Shown here: positions 11,874 to 22,737 of the stretch, piece after piece
Layout: every line of letters begins with the position of its first letter
Position numbering within the stretch: position 1 is the first letter of the stretch
Source of the DNA: Venturia oleaginea
Taxonomy: Eukaryota > Ascomycota > Dothideomycetes > Venturiales > Venturiaceae
Assembly: GCA_013176395.1 (NCBI GenBank)
Contig: JABMLP010000005.1
Coordinates: 1,240,001-1,304,000, forward strand
Length of the DNA stretch: 64,000 nt
Reading direction: 5' to 3'
Position numbers and translations under genes: made by a program
Notes under the pieces: model-generated
Database searches by the model: none
What the model saw: the letters and a program-made list of their open reading frames with translations, nothing else
Told to the model about the DNA's origin: nothing

Positions 11874-14800
11874 ATGAGTCTCTGGGATAGAGACTTCGTT
11901 ACAAATATGACACTGGGCCATTACGAGCTGACGAAAGGATGGAAGTTCAAGGAGACAGGCACCGATGAATGGCTTCCCGTCTCGAAAGTCCCAACCAACG
12001 TTCATATCGACCTCATCGCCAACAAGAAGTGAGTTCGTTTGCTATAGGTAAATTCGCGCCCGACCGTTCGTTGATCATCAGTCAGAATTCCCGACCCTTT
12101 TCTTGGCTTCAACGAGCTCAAGTGCGAATGGGTGGGTGAGAAGTCATGGACCTACCAGACCACACTGCCAGCCGTCTCCAGGCCCGAGAAAGGGACCCAG
12201 GTGGCACTGGTCTTTGAAGGACTGGATACCTTTGCTACCGTAAAGATCAACGGCAAAGTCGTCCTGGAAACATCCAATCAATTCATTCCATACCGAGCTC
12301 TAGTGAATGATGTTTTGGACTATGGCGTCGAAGCAGTCAATATTCTCACCATTGACTTCGCCTCTGCATTTCAAAAGGCTCGAGAGATCAAAGACGCTCA
12401 CCCAGAGCACAAATGGGTTGGCTTCAATGGAGATATGTCACGGCTTGCTGTGAGGAAGGCACAATATCACTGGTAAGACCATTTGACTACCAGAGCGCAG
12501 AGAGCGCAGGACGGCATTTCAGCCTCCAATCTAGAAATCGATAGCTCTAAGTTTCTGTCGATTTGGTGCTTTATTTTGCCAGGAAGTTCCAACTATCTAT
12601 CTCGATTTCCGGACTCGCTTGAATATGAAGTATCTATATCTTCGGCGCCATGGGATTAGGTCTTTTATTCCTGTCAAATAGATCCGTACTAACCGGAGTA
12701 TAGGGGATGGGATTGGGGTCCAGTGCTCTGCCCTTCAGGTCCATGGCGACCGGTCCATCTGCAAATCTACAAGGCTCGAGTATCAGATCTCCGGATCGAC
12801 TACAAATTGTCGTCTGATCTGAAGTCTGTGAAAGGCACAATTACTGCCACGATCGAGGGACCTATAACAGGAGCTGTCACACTTGATATCCGAAGAGCAA
12901 CAAACAAAATTTTCACGCGGACGGCCAGTATGCAGGCGGATGGGAGCGCAAAAGCCAGCTTTCTAATAGACAACGTTCAACTCTGGTACCCTCACGGCTA
13001 CGGAGGACAACCTATGTACGATTTTGTTGCCACCGTCTCTCCCGACGACAAGTCCATCGAAACTACCTATCGAAGGATTGGTTTCAGGAAAGCTGAGCTG
13101 GTTCAAGAGCCCGACGCTGTTGGCAAGACCTTCTTTTTCCGCATAAACAACATCGACGTCTTCTGTGGAGGCTCGGATTGGATACCTGCCGACAGTTTTA
13201 CACCAAGAATCACCGCTGACCGATATCGAAAATGGTTGGAAATGATGGTCGATGGTTTTCAAGTTATGATTCGGTGAGTGACAAACATTTGAAGCACAAC
13301 AACATGCTTCGTGGATATTTCCACTGTCCATCTTAGCATCCCCTCAAGTTGGATGGTTTACATTCTAGATTGATATCGACAATTGTTTGGCAATTCAATT
13401 TTGAATAATAGCAGAAATTTGTCAATATCGATCTGGAGCTTAAGGTTTCGTGAGCAGAAGAGAGCCATGTAACCACAAGCTAATAAGAGTAGTGTCTGGG
13501 GTGGTGGCATATACGAGGAAGGCATTTTCTACGACCTCTGTGATGAGCTTGGAATCCTCGTATGGCAAGACTTCATGTTCGGGTGCGGAAATTATCCAAC
13601 ATTCCCAGAAATACTAGACTCGATCAAAGAGGAAGCGGTCGCCAATCTACGGAGGATTCGGCATCATCCCTCCATCGTTATCTTCGCTGGAAACAATGAA
13701 GATTATCAGGTCCAGGAATCATTCGGCCTCGAATACAATTACGAGGACAAAAACCCACAGGATTGGCTGAAGACCGACTTCCCAGCTCGCTACATCTACG
13801 AAAAAGTACGTGCCCACTACCCCACTTCAAAAGAAAGATCCCATAGATTGACTGACCGACTCGAAGTTACTCCCTGATGCAATGGAATCCGAATGCCCTC
13901 ACATCACATACCACCCTGGTTCACCGTGGGGAGACGGTTTGATTACTTCAAATACCAAGGTTGGAGATATGCATCAATGGAATGGTTGGGCGCCCTCTTT
14001 AATATCCTTCGCTCCTCGACCTCATAGGATCCGCTAACCGAAGGCAGTCTGGCATGGGACACAAGAAAAATACCAAATTTTCGACACGCTAGGTGGCCGA
14101 TTCAACAGCGAATTCGGCATGGAGGCATTCCCTCACATCGACACAATCAAGCATTACTGCACCGATGCTTCACAACTGTATCCTCAATCCCATATGCTCG
14201 ACTTTCATAACAAGGCCGATGGCCACGAGCGGCGTATCGCCACATACCTTGTTGAGAACTTCCGCACAGTCACCAACCTCGAGGGTTTCATACATCTCAC
14301 ACAATTGTCACAGGCAGAAGCCCTAATGTTTGGCTATCGTGGATGGCGCAAACAATGGGGACAGTCTCGCTTTTGTGGCGGTGCCCTAGTCTGGCAGCTC
14401 AATGACTGCTGGCCAGTTACATCTTGGTCCATCGTTGACTATTTTCAACGAAAGAAGCCGGCTTACTATGCAATGCGCAGGGTGCTCGCTCCTGTTGCAA
14501 TCGCTGTCAAACGTGAACACCATGATTGGAGCGTGGTACACGCCAGACCGGCGAAGCAAAGTCCCTGGGAGTGCTGGGTTGTGAGCAGTCAACTCGAGGA
14601 TTTGACAGCTCGAATTGAGTTGCGATTCATATCAATCGATTCCGGCAAGGATATTAAGCAAGCCATTCGGAAGACCGACATCAAGATCACTCCGAATGGG
14701 ACGACTAACATACTTGAAGGCGTTATCAATAACGAGACCGAGGAACCTCATGTCCTCGCTGCTCGCTTGTGGATCAACAATCGACTGGTATCTAGAGACT

Positions 14801-14997
14801 GTGATTGGCCCCAGCCGTTGAAGTACCTGGACTTCAGCGACCGAGGAGTTGAGGTTACTCAAGCCGAGGATATGGATACCATCACGATTCGTGTCAAGAA
14901 ACCTACCAAGGGTTTGGTATTTGAAGAAAGAGAAGGAGTGCTGATTAGTGATAGTGCTTTTGTAAGAGTTCAACCCTCAAAGGTGTTTCGCAAGTGA
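11874..14997 (+). CDS. Beta-mannosidase (GH2), 3' end replaced by an LTR
   Basis: Hydrolyses terminal beta-mannose from manno-oligosaccharides; the absence of an obvious signal peptide suggests the intracellular B type. Exons: 11874-12028, 12086-12472, 12704-13273, 13493-13805, 13867-13984, 14048-14997 (830 residues). GH2 landmarks: HWGWDWGP around residue 180, MIRVWGGGIYEE near 370, acid/base Glu in GNNED near 440, nucleophile Glu in FNSEFGMEAF near 535, then GGALVWQLNDCWP. Introns 2 (231 nt) and 3 (219 nt) are much longer than the rest. A second ATG at 11907 is possible. The retrotransposon at 14961 entered two bases into the codon after an Ala: the last dozen residues and the stop are LTR-encoded, and the true last 32 codons lie at 21145-21243. 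Catalytic residues are upstream of the break, so the shortened product could still fold; whether it is active is unknown. Confidence 0.9.
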
Positions 14998-15292
14998 GGG
15001 AAGACAGCTTATATTTCAAGTATCTAAGTACAGAGAAGAAAGTGTAAGTACAGGAAGGATAGCTAGTATATATAATCCTCCTCTTACAATAGATCCTTCT
15101 AGAAAGTATCTTTAAATGGAAACGTGACAGCTTGCAAAATAGAACATGGCAGCTTGCGAAATAGAACATGACAGCTTGCAAAATAGAACATGACAGCTTG
15201 CAAAATAGAACATGACAGCTTGCAGAATAACAAGAGAACAATTGGAAATCCAGTCATGGATAAGCTAGAGAGAAGGATTCCATCCCTTAACA
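14961..15292 (-). repeat. 3' LTR of element 1 (left copy on the plus strand)
   Basis: 332 bp. It contains about five tandem copies of a 22-bp unit (core ACAGCTTGCAAAATAGAACA) at roughly 15127-15228. In element orientation these lie upstream of the TATA-like TATATATA, i.e. in U3, where enhancer repeats are expected. It supplies the stop codon of the interrupted beta-mannosidase reading frame. Confidence 0.95.
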
Positions 15293-18200
15293 TTATCCCC
15301 TCCCCCCCTCTCTTGTAGATCGATGTGAGCGTAGTCTCTGAGGGCGTAGTATAGGTCCGTCGTTTTCAAGAACGTTGCCGTAGGCACTTTCAAAAGCGTC
15401 CAGAGCTGTAGTTTGTTGGAGTTCGCTAAGGGGTTCCCACGTAGGATCAACGTAGCCTACCCACTTAACTAAGACTTCTCGCGTTTGTTGTCGACCTCGC
15501 CGGCGCCATCTTGCGGCTAGAATAGCCTCGATACCGTATTCCTCGTCTCCTTGTTCAGTTACTATAGGAGGCGGCTGTGTATTATCTTGTATTTGTGAAG
15601 GTAGGGGATCTGTGCCAGCTCTCCTAAGTAAAGACGTATGAAATCGGTTGTGGATTCCTCTGGGTGTATCAAGCTCGTAAGACATTGAGTTGATAACTCG
15701 TGTAACTGTATACTTCCCATGAATCCAGTCTAGTTTCTTACAAGGACGTAGGGTTTTTACGTTCTTTAGGTTGAGCCAGACTTTGTCTCCCACTTTAAAA
15801 GAGTCAGCCGGAGCACGATCTCTATTAGAGTAGTATTCTTGCTGTTGCTGAGCTGATACCATTGACGTTTCTGCCCATTCTTGTGCGTCCTTCAATTTTG
15901 CTACAAGATCTTGTGCTTTTTCTTTTGGATTCTTAGGGGTTTCCTGGGGAGCTTCAACAGTTCCTATATGCTCAATGTTATAACCGTGGGTTAAGAAGAA
16001 AGGCGATAGGCCCGTAGCTTGGTTTGGTCTATTATCGAGGCATATTTGAGCAATAGGCAGGAGCTCGACCCAGTCGTTCTGACTAAATGTACAGAACTTA
16101 CGTAGATAGGCTTCAACTTCTTGATTTCTTCTTTCCGTAGATCCATCAGTCTCAGGGTGATACGCTGTAGAGAGTCTTCTCTCTATCTTAAGAAGGTGAC
16201 AAACTTCTTTCCAGAAAGCATTAACAAATTGCGTGTCCCTATCTGAGACTAGAGATCTAGGAAGCCAGTGTAATCTTACGTAGTTCTGCATAAATAGTTT
16301 TGCAAATCCTTCAGCTCCAAACTGTTCTTTAGGCACTGGGAACAGGATAGTTCCTTTACCCAAGCGGTCAGTAATAACGCAGAGTCTTGTGCATCTTTGG
16401 CTCTCTGGTAATTCGACTATGAAGTCTACTGAAATATCTTGCCAGATACGGCTAGGGACAGGAAGAGGTTTAAGTAAACCTTTCTTTTTGTCTCGCCAGA
16501 CTGAAGTTCTTCCGCAGACGTCACAATTGCGTATAAACTGACGTATATCTTGAGCAAATCCCGGCCAGTAGAACTGTCTGGAGAGAATAGCAATAGTAGC
16601 TTCTCGTCCAGGATGCCCTGATAGGACTGAATCGTGTATTTCTTGAATTACTCCTGTTAAGAGAGGCTCGTAGGAGGGCAACCAGATTCGGTCTCTATAG
16701 TAGAGCTGGTTATTTTCGACTTTACAATCTCCTATAGAAGTAGGAACCTTTAGCTTAGATGGGAACTGCCTATCTTGCTTTAGAACGCTTTGGAAAATAC
16801 GTCTGTAGTCTAGATCTCCTTCGAGTGCAGTTTCCCATCTATCCCTTAGATCACCTGAGAGAAAGGGATTTTGTATAAAGGGGATAGGTTCTTTGTCTAC
16901 TTCTTGAGCATTTTCTTGGGCAGCTTCTTCTCTTGCAGGAGTCTTATCCTCTAGAACGTTAATCCAAAGCTTTGGAGGTAATAACGTTCTAGTTCTTTCA
17001 ACGATTCTTGGGTCTTGAATATCCTTTGGGAGATCTTGATCCCTTCGAGTTAAGGCGTCTGGAACTACAGATTCAGAGCCTGGGCGATAGCCTAGTTTGA
17101 AGTTAAACTTAGCTAGTATCTGCGCCCATCTCATTTGCCTTTCATTTAGTTCCCTTTTTACCATAAACTTCTCAAGGTTCTTGTGATCTGTGAGGATAAT
17201 GAATGGCTTACTTAGGCTTAGTAGCTCGCTAGTCCAATGGACTAGAGCTTTGACTATAGCCATAAGTTCTTTGTCGTGGATATCATAATTGCATTCGGCT
17301 GGCAAGTGCTTAGTAGAGAAGAAAGCACATGGTTTCCAGTTACCTAGCTCATCTTTTTGACTAAGTACTGCTCCGGAAGCCCAGCCTGAAGCATCAGGTT
17401 CTACTCGCGTAGGCTTATCTTCATCAAGTGCAGACAGGACAGGTTCTTTGCAAAACTCTGCCTTAAGTTTTTGAAAAGATTCTTCTTGCTCCTTTCCCCA
17501 TAAAAATGGAGTATTCTTCTTTGTAAGGCGAACCAGAGGCTCCCTTATTGTTGAGTTATCTTTTACAAAGTCACGGTAGAAGTTTGTAAAGCCTAGGAAG
17601 CCACGTACTCCTCGTAGAGTAGTAGGACGTTCCCATTCTTTAATTGCTTTGATCTTCTCCGGATCCATGTGTAGGCCCGTTTCAGTATCTATAACGAAGC
17701 CTAGATACTTGACTCGTTTGGTATTAAACTCGCACTTCCGAATATCAAGGTATAACCCAGCGTTAAGGCAGCTTTGAAGTATCTTTTCAGTCTTTTCTTC
17801 ATGGTCTTTAAGGTTCTTTGAAGAGTATATTACTATATCGTCTAGATAAGCTGAGCAGAACTCGTCTAGGTATCGTCGAAGGATATAGTTTATATACCGT
17901 TGAAAAGACGCAGGTGCACCGGTTAAGCCAAAGGGAGTAACTAGCCATTCAAATAGACCATATCTAGTTCGAAAGGCAGTTTTGAACTCATCTCCCGTTG
18001 CGATTCGAATCTTGTGGAAGGCAGCATTTACATCAAGCTTACTAAGATACTTAGCACGAGCTAAGGTTAGTAAAGTCTCTTTTACTAACGGTAGCGGGTA
18101 CCTATCCTTTCGAGTAATTGCGTTTAAGGCTCGGTAGTCTACGCAAAAGCGTAAGCCCCCTCCTGGTTTCTTCACAAAGAGAACTGGAGACGCAGCAACT

Positions 18201-19130
18201 GATTTACTCTCTCGGATAAAGCCTTTATCTAGTAGCTCTGTAAGAGTCCTTCGCAAAACAAGGAGTTGTTCTCGACCCATACCATATAGAGGTCCCCAAG
18301 GAAGTGGTTTTCCTTCTTCTATAGGTATTTCGTGATCAATCCCAGGGCGATGCGGTGGTAGTCTCTCGGCCCTTTTAGGATCAAAGACAGCAGCGTACTT
18401 ATGAAACCTCTTAGGTAGCAATTCCAGTATTTGCTCTGTTGTCAAAGGGACTTTCGGCTTCAAGGCAATATCAATATCTCGAAGAGTAACAGCAAATACT
18501 CTAGACGCGTCTTTGATTTTCTCAAGTGTAGAAGTGACAAGGCGGTGGAATCTTACGGGCGCTACTTGTTGTATATCAAGTTTGTCTTCAAATTTAGCAT
18601 CGCGAATGCTAATCCCGTTTGCAAAGGTAAGAGTACCTTTAGATTCATTGATAACGGCTTTGGTGTCCTTGAGAAAAGGCCTGCCTAGTAGAAGATCCTC
18701 AAATTGTCCCGGGACTATATAAGCAAAAGCGTTGCATATAAGTCCCCCTAAATCTAGGTTCAACTTCGCAATTTTTGTCACTTGGGTCTGTCCTTCTTCC
18801 TTAAGAACTCCACCTATAGTACGCGGACTAATAGGGAGTACTTCAAGGTCCATCTGCGAAGCTTTCTCCTCGTTTATTGATGCGTAGCAGCTAGATCCAT
18901 TATCAAGGAGAGTTTTAAGAGAGTATATATCGTTCACTATAGTATTTGTGTAGAAAAGGCGGGAGAGCATCTTGGGTCTGAACTGCTCCCATTCTTTTTC
19001 TATCCGAGAACGGTGTGAATCAGTGTCTTTGTTCGAATTCAAAATACTATTTACTCTCTCAATTGACTCCTTTGACAATTTTGCTCTATCTACTCTACGC
19101 CTCCATCCACGACTTTGGATAGAGGCTACT
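15293..19130 (-). CDS. pol: Pol polyprotein of element 1 (PR-RT-RNaseH-IN-chromodomain)
   Basis: About 1,270 codons; there is no ATG at the beginning (the first in-frame start-like codon is TTG at 19078). The frame is open upstream into the end of gag and lies in the -1 frame relative to it, so a Gag-Pol fusion by frameshift is likely. Order: retropepsin-like protease with LLDNGSS in place of D-S/T-G; reverse transcriptase with the YLDD catalytic box; RNase H; integrase with an H-H-C-C zinc finger (HPGREA...CDVCGRT) and D-D-E core (SVDFI, VSDRDTQF, TERRNQE); C-terminal chromodomain (LVKWVGYVDPTWEP). The chromodomain, which in related elements steers integration to modified histones, places it among chromoviruses. 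The stop codon TAA sits immediately at the 3' LTR boundary, and the purine tract overlaps the last codons. Confidence 0.95.
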
Positions 19131-20148
19131 CTTTTTCCGAGTAGTCCTCTTCTTCAACTTCTTCATTCTCCTCAGTGGTTCCTTTGGCCCTTTTTGAACC
19201 AAGTTGCGTGACTCTTTCTACCTCTGTATCCAACCAGCAGTCTTTCATTCTATGGCCGGCCTTCCCACAGCGTAAGCAGAGGTTATTTGCCTTCCTATAT
19301 TCATAGGCTTTAGACGAAATTTTTAACTTGTTTACGCGTGTAGGCTCCCAGTCCATAGCGTTCAGATCTTTAAAAGACTTCTCTTTATCTCTGAATCGTA
19401 ACTTATCTTCTGAGGAAGAGAGCATCTTTGCTGTAGTGATTTGCATACTTGTATTCAAAAGATCGGACACAAACTGCTGGTAGGAGGTACTCTGAGATTG
19501 GCCTATTCTCTGGTTTCGCAGCTCTTGATTTATTGCTTTGTGGAGAAATGCAATTTTAACAGCGTCAGGCCAAGTCATTCCTCCAGCATTAGCAAGAGTG
19601 GTTTCAAAACGGGGAAGAAAAGAGAAGAAGGGTTCTTTCTCTTTTTGTTTGATTGTGGACAGGCTTACAGTAGCTCTTTGTTGTTGTACTGGATCGCCAT
19701 AGAAGTTGTCCATATACTGTAACAATTTCTGTCCCGTTTTATCTTCCTCTGGAGCTGTCTTTACGTAGGCCAGAGTAGCCTGAGCTGCGGAGCCTCGTAG
19801 AGAGGAGAAGATGTAGGCAAATTGGTTCCTACTATCCCCTATAGATTCTGCGTCTATCTCCAACTTCATCCTTGCTTGTTGAAACCACTGAGCCCATTCA
19901 GAACGCTTGCCATCAAATTCTTGGAGCTTAGGAAGTACAGCTTTCTTCCTATGTATTCTGTCTTTTTGTGAATTCTTAGTCTCTTGTCCTTCTACTACGT
20001 TCTCAGAGCGAGTAGTGTTAGGCAAGATTGTAAGAATACGCGTAATAGCATCGTTCTGAATGGCTAGTTGATGTTGTAATGCTGCCATAGCTTCTTGTAG
20101 GGCTTGGGGTTCTTGAGGAACTCTTTGTTCCTGATCTTCTCCTTCCAT
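19126..20148 (-). CDS. gag: Gag protein of element 1
   Basis: 340 codons from an ATG, ending SEKE-stop. The central part carries the retrotransposon gag fold typical of Ty3/gypsy elements (FYGDPVQQQRA, PFFSFLPRFE region). Near the end is one CCHC zinc knuckle, CLRCGKAGHRMKDC, for RNA packaging. The tail is very acidic. The last codons TCG GAA AAA GAG TAG overlap the -1 pol frame. Confidence 0.93.
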   Translation of the reverse strand: MEGEDQEQRVPQEPQALQEAMAALQHQLAIQNDAITRILTILPNTTRSENVVEGQETKNSQKDRIHRKKAVLPKLQEFDGKRSEWAQWFQQARMKLEIDAESIGDSRNQFAYIFSSLRGSAAQATLAYVKTAPEEDKTGQKLLQYMDNFYGDPVQQQRATVSLSTIKQKEKEPFFSFLPRFETTLANAGGMTWPDAVKIAFLHKAINQELRNQRIGQSQSTSYQQFVSDLLNTSMQITTAKMLSSSEDKLRFRDKEKSFKDLNAMDWEPTRVNKLKISSKAYEYRKANNLCLRCGKAGHRMKDCWLDTEVERVTQLGSKRAKGTTEENEEVEEEDYSEKE

Positions 20149-20812
20149 ATTTTCACCTATGAGAGATAATAGAGAGCACTACTATACACACTCCTAGGCT
20201 CTACTCTAGAGATTTGCTAGGCAGTATAGAGTCAATGCCTATTAGTATAGGAAGGTGACTATAGAATCCCAGAAGGATTTTTTACACTATAGTCCGCTCT
20301 GCAATCCTTATTACTAAGGACAGAGCTCCCAGGGACTGTGAAGGCCAAGTGTATTAAATCTCTCTCCCTAGCTCTTTCTTTCCTCAGCTTATTACAGCTT
20401 CAACTCCTAAGACTACGCTGTCTTAGGATGACCTGCCCTTGCTTCTTGGAGATTCTAGCACCTTCTAGAAAATCTCAGTTTGAATTCTCTTGAATTCCCT
20501 TTTTGGATTGGCCCTTTCGGTTGGCCCTTGCTTCTTGGAGATTCTAGCACCTTCTAGAAAATCTCAGCTTGAATTCTCTTGAATTCCCTTTTTGTTTGGC
20601 CCTTGAGGTTGGCCCTTGAAGTTGGCCTTTGAGGTTGGCCCTTGCTTCTTGAGTTAGGACAAGTGTCCTCTTCTTGAAATTCCTTTCTGTTTGGCCCTTG
20701 AGGTTGGCCCTCGCTTCTTGGATTAGGACAAGTGTCCTCTTCTTGAAATTCCTTTTTGGAGCTTGCTCTCTGTGAGCCTTTCTTCCTTTGTAAGACTGAG
20801 GTACTTAGATAA
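20149..20812 (-). repeat. Repetitive 5' leader of element 1
   Basis: The leader between the 5' LTR and gag contains degenerate repeats. An approximately 90-bp unit beginning GCCCTTGCTTCTTGGAGATT occurs at 20434 and 20524. A second family built on TTGGCCCTTGAGG and TTAGGACAAGTGTCCTC runs to about 20760. The self-priming site is at 20801-20811. No conserved open frame is apparent. Confidence 0.8.
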
Positions 20813-21144
20813 TGTAAGAGTTCAACCCTCAAAGGTGTTTCGCAAGTGAGGGAAGACAGCTTATATTTCAAGTATCTAAGTACAGAGAAGAAAGTGTAAG
20901 TACAGGAAGGATAGCTAGTATATATAATCCTCCTCTTACAATAGATCCTTCTAGAAAGTATCTTTAAATGGAAACGTGACAGCTTGCAAAATAGAACATG
21001 GCAGCTTGCGAAATAGAACATGACAGCTTGCAAAATAGAACATGACAGCTTGCAAAATAGAACATGACAGCTTGCAGAATAACAAGAGAACAATTGGAAA
21101 TCCAGTCATGGATAAGCTAGAGAGAAGGATTCCATCCCTTAACA
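20813..21144 (-). repeat. 5' LTR of element 1 (right copy on the plus strand)
   Basis: 332 bp, same sequence as the left copy including the 22-bp tandem units. In element orientation a TATATATA box (about 20927-20918) lies 36-44 nt before the 11-nt self-complementary segment at 20883-20873. That segment is the likely start of R and of the transcript by analogy with Tf1. Confidence 0.95.
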
Positions 21145-21243
21145 GCTTTGGACCTTGTTCCGGTTGATGAGCAGGAGGTTACTGTGAACGGTATGAGACG
21201 AAGAGATGATCCATTGAAATGGCGTTACCTGGGTATGAACTAA
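21145..21243 (+). pseudogene. Displaced last 33 codons of beta-mannosidase
   Basis: It begins with the duplicated target GCTTT. Joined in frame to the sequence before 14961 it reads SALDLVPVDEQEV and ends KWRYLGMN-stop, the usual kind of C-terminus for fungal beta-mannosidase B. It is cut off from its gene by 6.18 kb of retrotransposon and has no start of its own. Its frame and the target duplication together prove that the insertion split a single exon. Confidence 0.93.
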
Positions 21244-22737
21244 TGGCCTCTTTGATATTCACATTATCTTTTCTTAACACAAAATCAATTGTTTACTTCC
21301 TATTGATGAGTTGTTGGTTTGCGCTCGATGACTAGGATGCTTCGTCTCCCTTGCGGCACCAAGCTGGTCGCCCACATTCTGGCGAACTTGCTTCGATTCC
21401 AGATCGTGCTGACGATTTCTCTGCACCTCTTCCTGTCAGTTATTGTCATCCTTGAAAGCCTTTCTTACATATCTTCTTTTCCTTGGTAGGAGAGAATGAA
21501 GGCTTTCGACTGAACCATCACTCTCTTTTCATCGCCCATTGTCTCCGTGGCCGTCTCAGCACACACAATATCCATTAACAACTACAAAAGAACAAAAACA
21601 AAATGATGTAGTAAAACTTACAAACTAGTTGCAAATACCGCCTCCAGATCACTGAACCGGCTATCCCAATCTTCATCCCTCTATCATCCACCTCACTTTC
21701 CCAACATCTAACCTTTCATAAACCAGGTCACTCTTCCCTCATTCCAATCAAGGCGCGGCAGTGTAATGTCTATCACAACAGACACACAAGACTCTCGGTG
21801 ACGAGGCTCGCCCCCTCTCACGACGAGCGATCGTTCCGGGATGGACTATGTAGATCTCGGTTCGTATCCGAGTCGCGCCATTCTCTTTGGTGTTTTTCGC
21901 CCTTGTCTCTGCCTTCCCAGAGTGGGTTATTCGCGGCCAATTTTATTATCTATACTTACTATTAGAAGTGGGCAAGGAGACAAAGAATATGAAAAAGTGC
22001 GAGTCCGATTGTGCGAAGAATTTCTCGTAATGTACACACTCCCTTAAAGTCCTCTGCATTTCCTTCCACTCCCTCTAGGTCTCCTTCGAATTTTGGATGT
22101 CGTTCTCAATTCGAACTCACTCCGCTAACAAAAGGACCTCCCAAAGACCCTTGATCAACTTTCCTTCCTCGCTAACGATTATTAATCCCCCTTCGATTGA
22201 CTCAGCCTCACCCCAAAGCTCCCAGCCTTATCGCCCTTCAATTCCATCACAACCCCAGCCCTTGACAATCCCCACCCAAACAAAGATCCCAGATAAGTAT
22301 TCGATAGTACGTACACCTCTTTAAAGCCCAATCTTCGATATCAAAATAAGCTCATCCCGGAAATGCCATCAAATTTTCGTGTCTAAAAGTATATATCCGC
22401 GTTTGGAAATTGTGTTGTCGAGGCACAGATGACTTCATAAATATTTAACCATGCGACCATTTTTCGAGTAAGTTTCCCAATCATCCGACAGACGGGATTT
22501 ATGTGCTGCATTCGGGACTGCGATACCGTGGGCTAGAAGGGGTAAGTACTTCGAAAATCCAAGAGAAGAGAGGAGAGGAGGCTGAGTTACTGAACTCAAT
22601 TGAATCCAGACAGATATGTGTATCTTAGCAAAGCTATACCGGAAGTCCTGCAGCTTCAACTATACTGAATCTTCCATCTTCCGAAAGTCGTCGCTCTTCA
22701 TCCTCGAATTTCCAACAATCTGCCATCCCCCAGCCTT
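21244..22737. other. Intergenic, with one tRNA-like segment
   Basis: Downstream flanks of beta-mannosidase and, on the other strand, of PUS7. Apart from the tRNA-like segment at 21752-21880, nothing coding or repetitive could be supported. Confidence 0.55.
21752..21880 (+). tRNA. tRNA-like segment, possibly a decayed tRNA with a long insertion
   Basis: The 3' half is tRNA-perfect: T-arm CTCGG-TTCGTAT-CCGAG (21856-21872) directly followed by TCGCGCC (21873-21879) and A. The 5' half offers GGCGCGG (21752-21758), which pairs with all seven of those bases (one G-T), and a D-arm-like GTG...CAC. The loop lacks the G18-G19 pair and base 8 is C. No anticodon arm could be drawn in the 79 nt between, so isotype is unknown. 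It is either a pseudogene, a tRNA with an unrecognised intron, or chance. Confidence 0.3.

Larger units (their letters stand above)
14956..21149 (-). mobile_element. LTR retrotransposon, Ty3/gypsy chromodomain type (element 1)
   Basis: The complete element spans 14961-21144 and is flanked by a 5-bp target duplication GCTTT (14956-14960 and 21145-21149). LTRs are 332 bp (14961-15292 and 20813-21144), start TGTAAGAG and end CTTAACA on the plus strand, and look identical by eye. Coding is on the minus strand, so the 5' LTR is the one at 20813-21144. A purine tract abuts the 3' LTR at 15293-15314. Two bases inside the 5' LTR an 11-nt segment (20801-20811) is the exact reverse complement of 20873-20883 within the LTR, the layout of Tf1-type self-priming. 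Gag and pol are open apart from the gag/pol frame change. Identical LTRs and clean ends point to a very recent insertion. Confidence 0.97.

Noticed and set aside
20554..21093. 179-codon minus-strand open frame near the right LTR
   Set aside because: It is the translated 22-bp LTR repeats and leader of element 1; the left LTR gives the same peptide (14945-15241).
14961..21144. tRNA-type primer binding site in element 1
   Set aside because: No TGG-starting site follows the 5' LTR; the exact 11-nt self-complement explains the position better.
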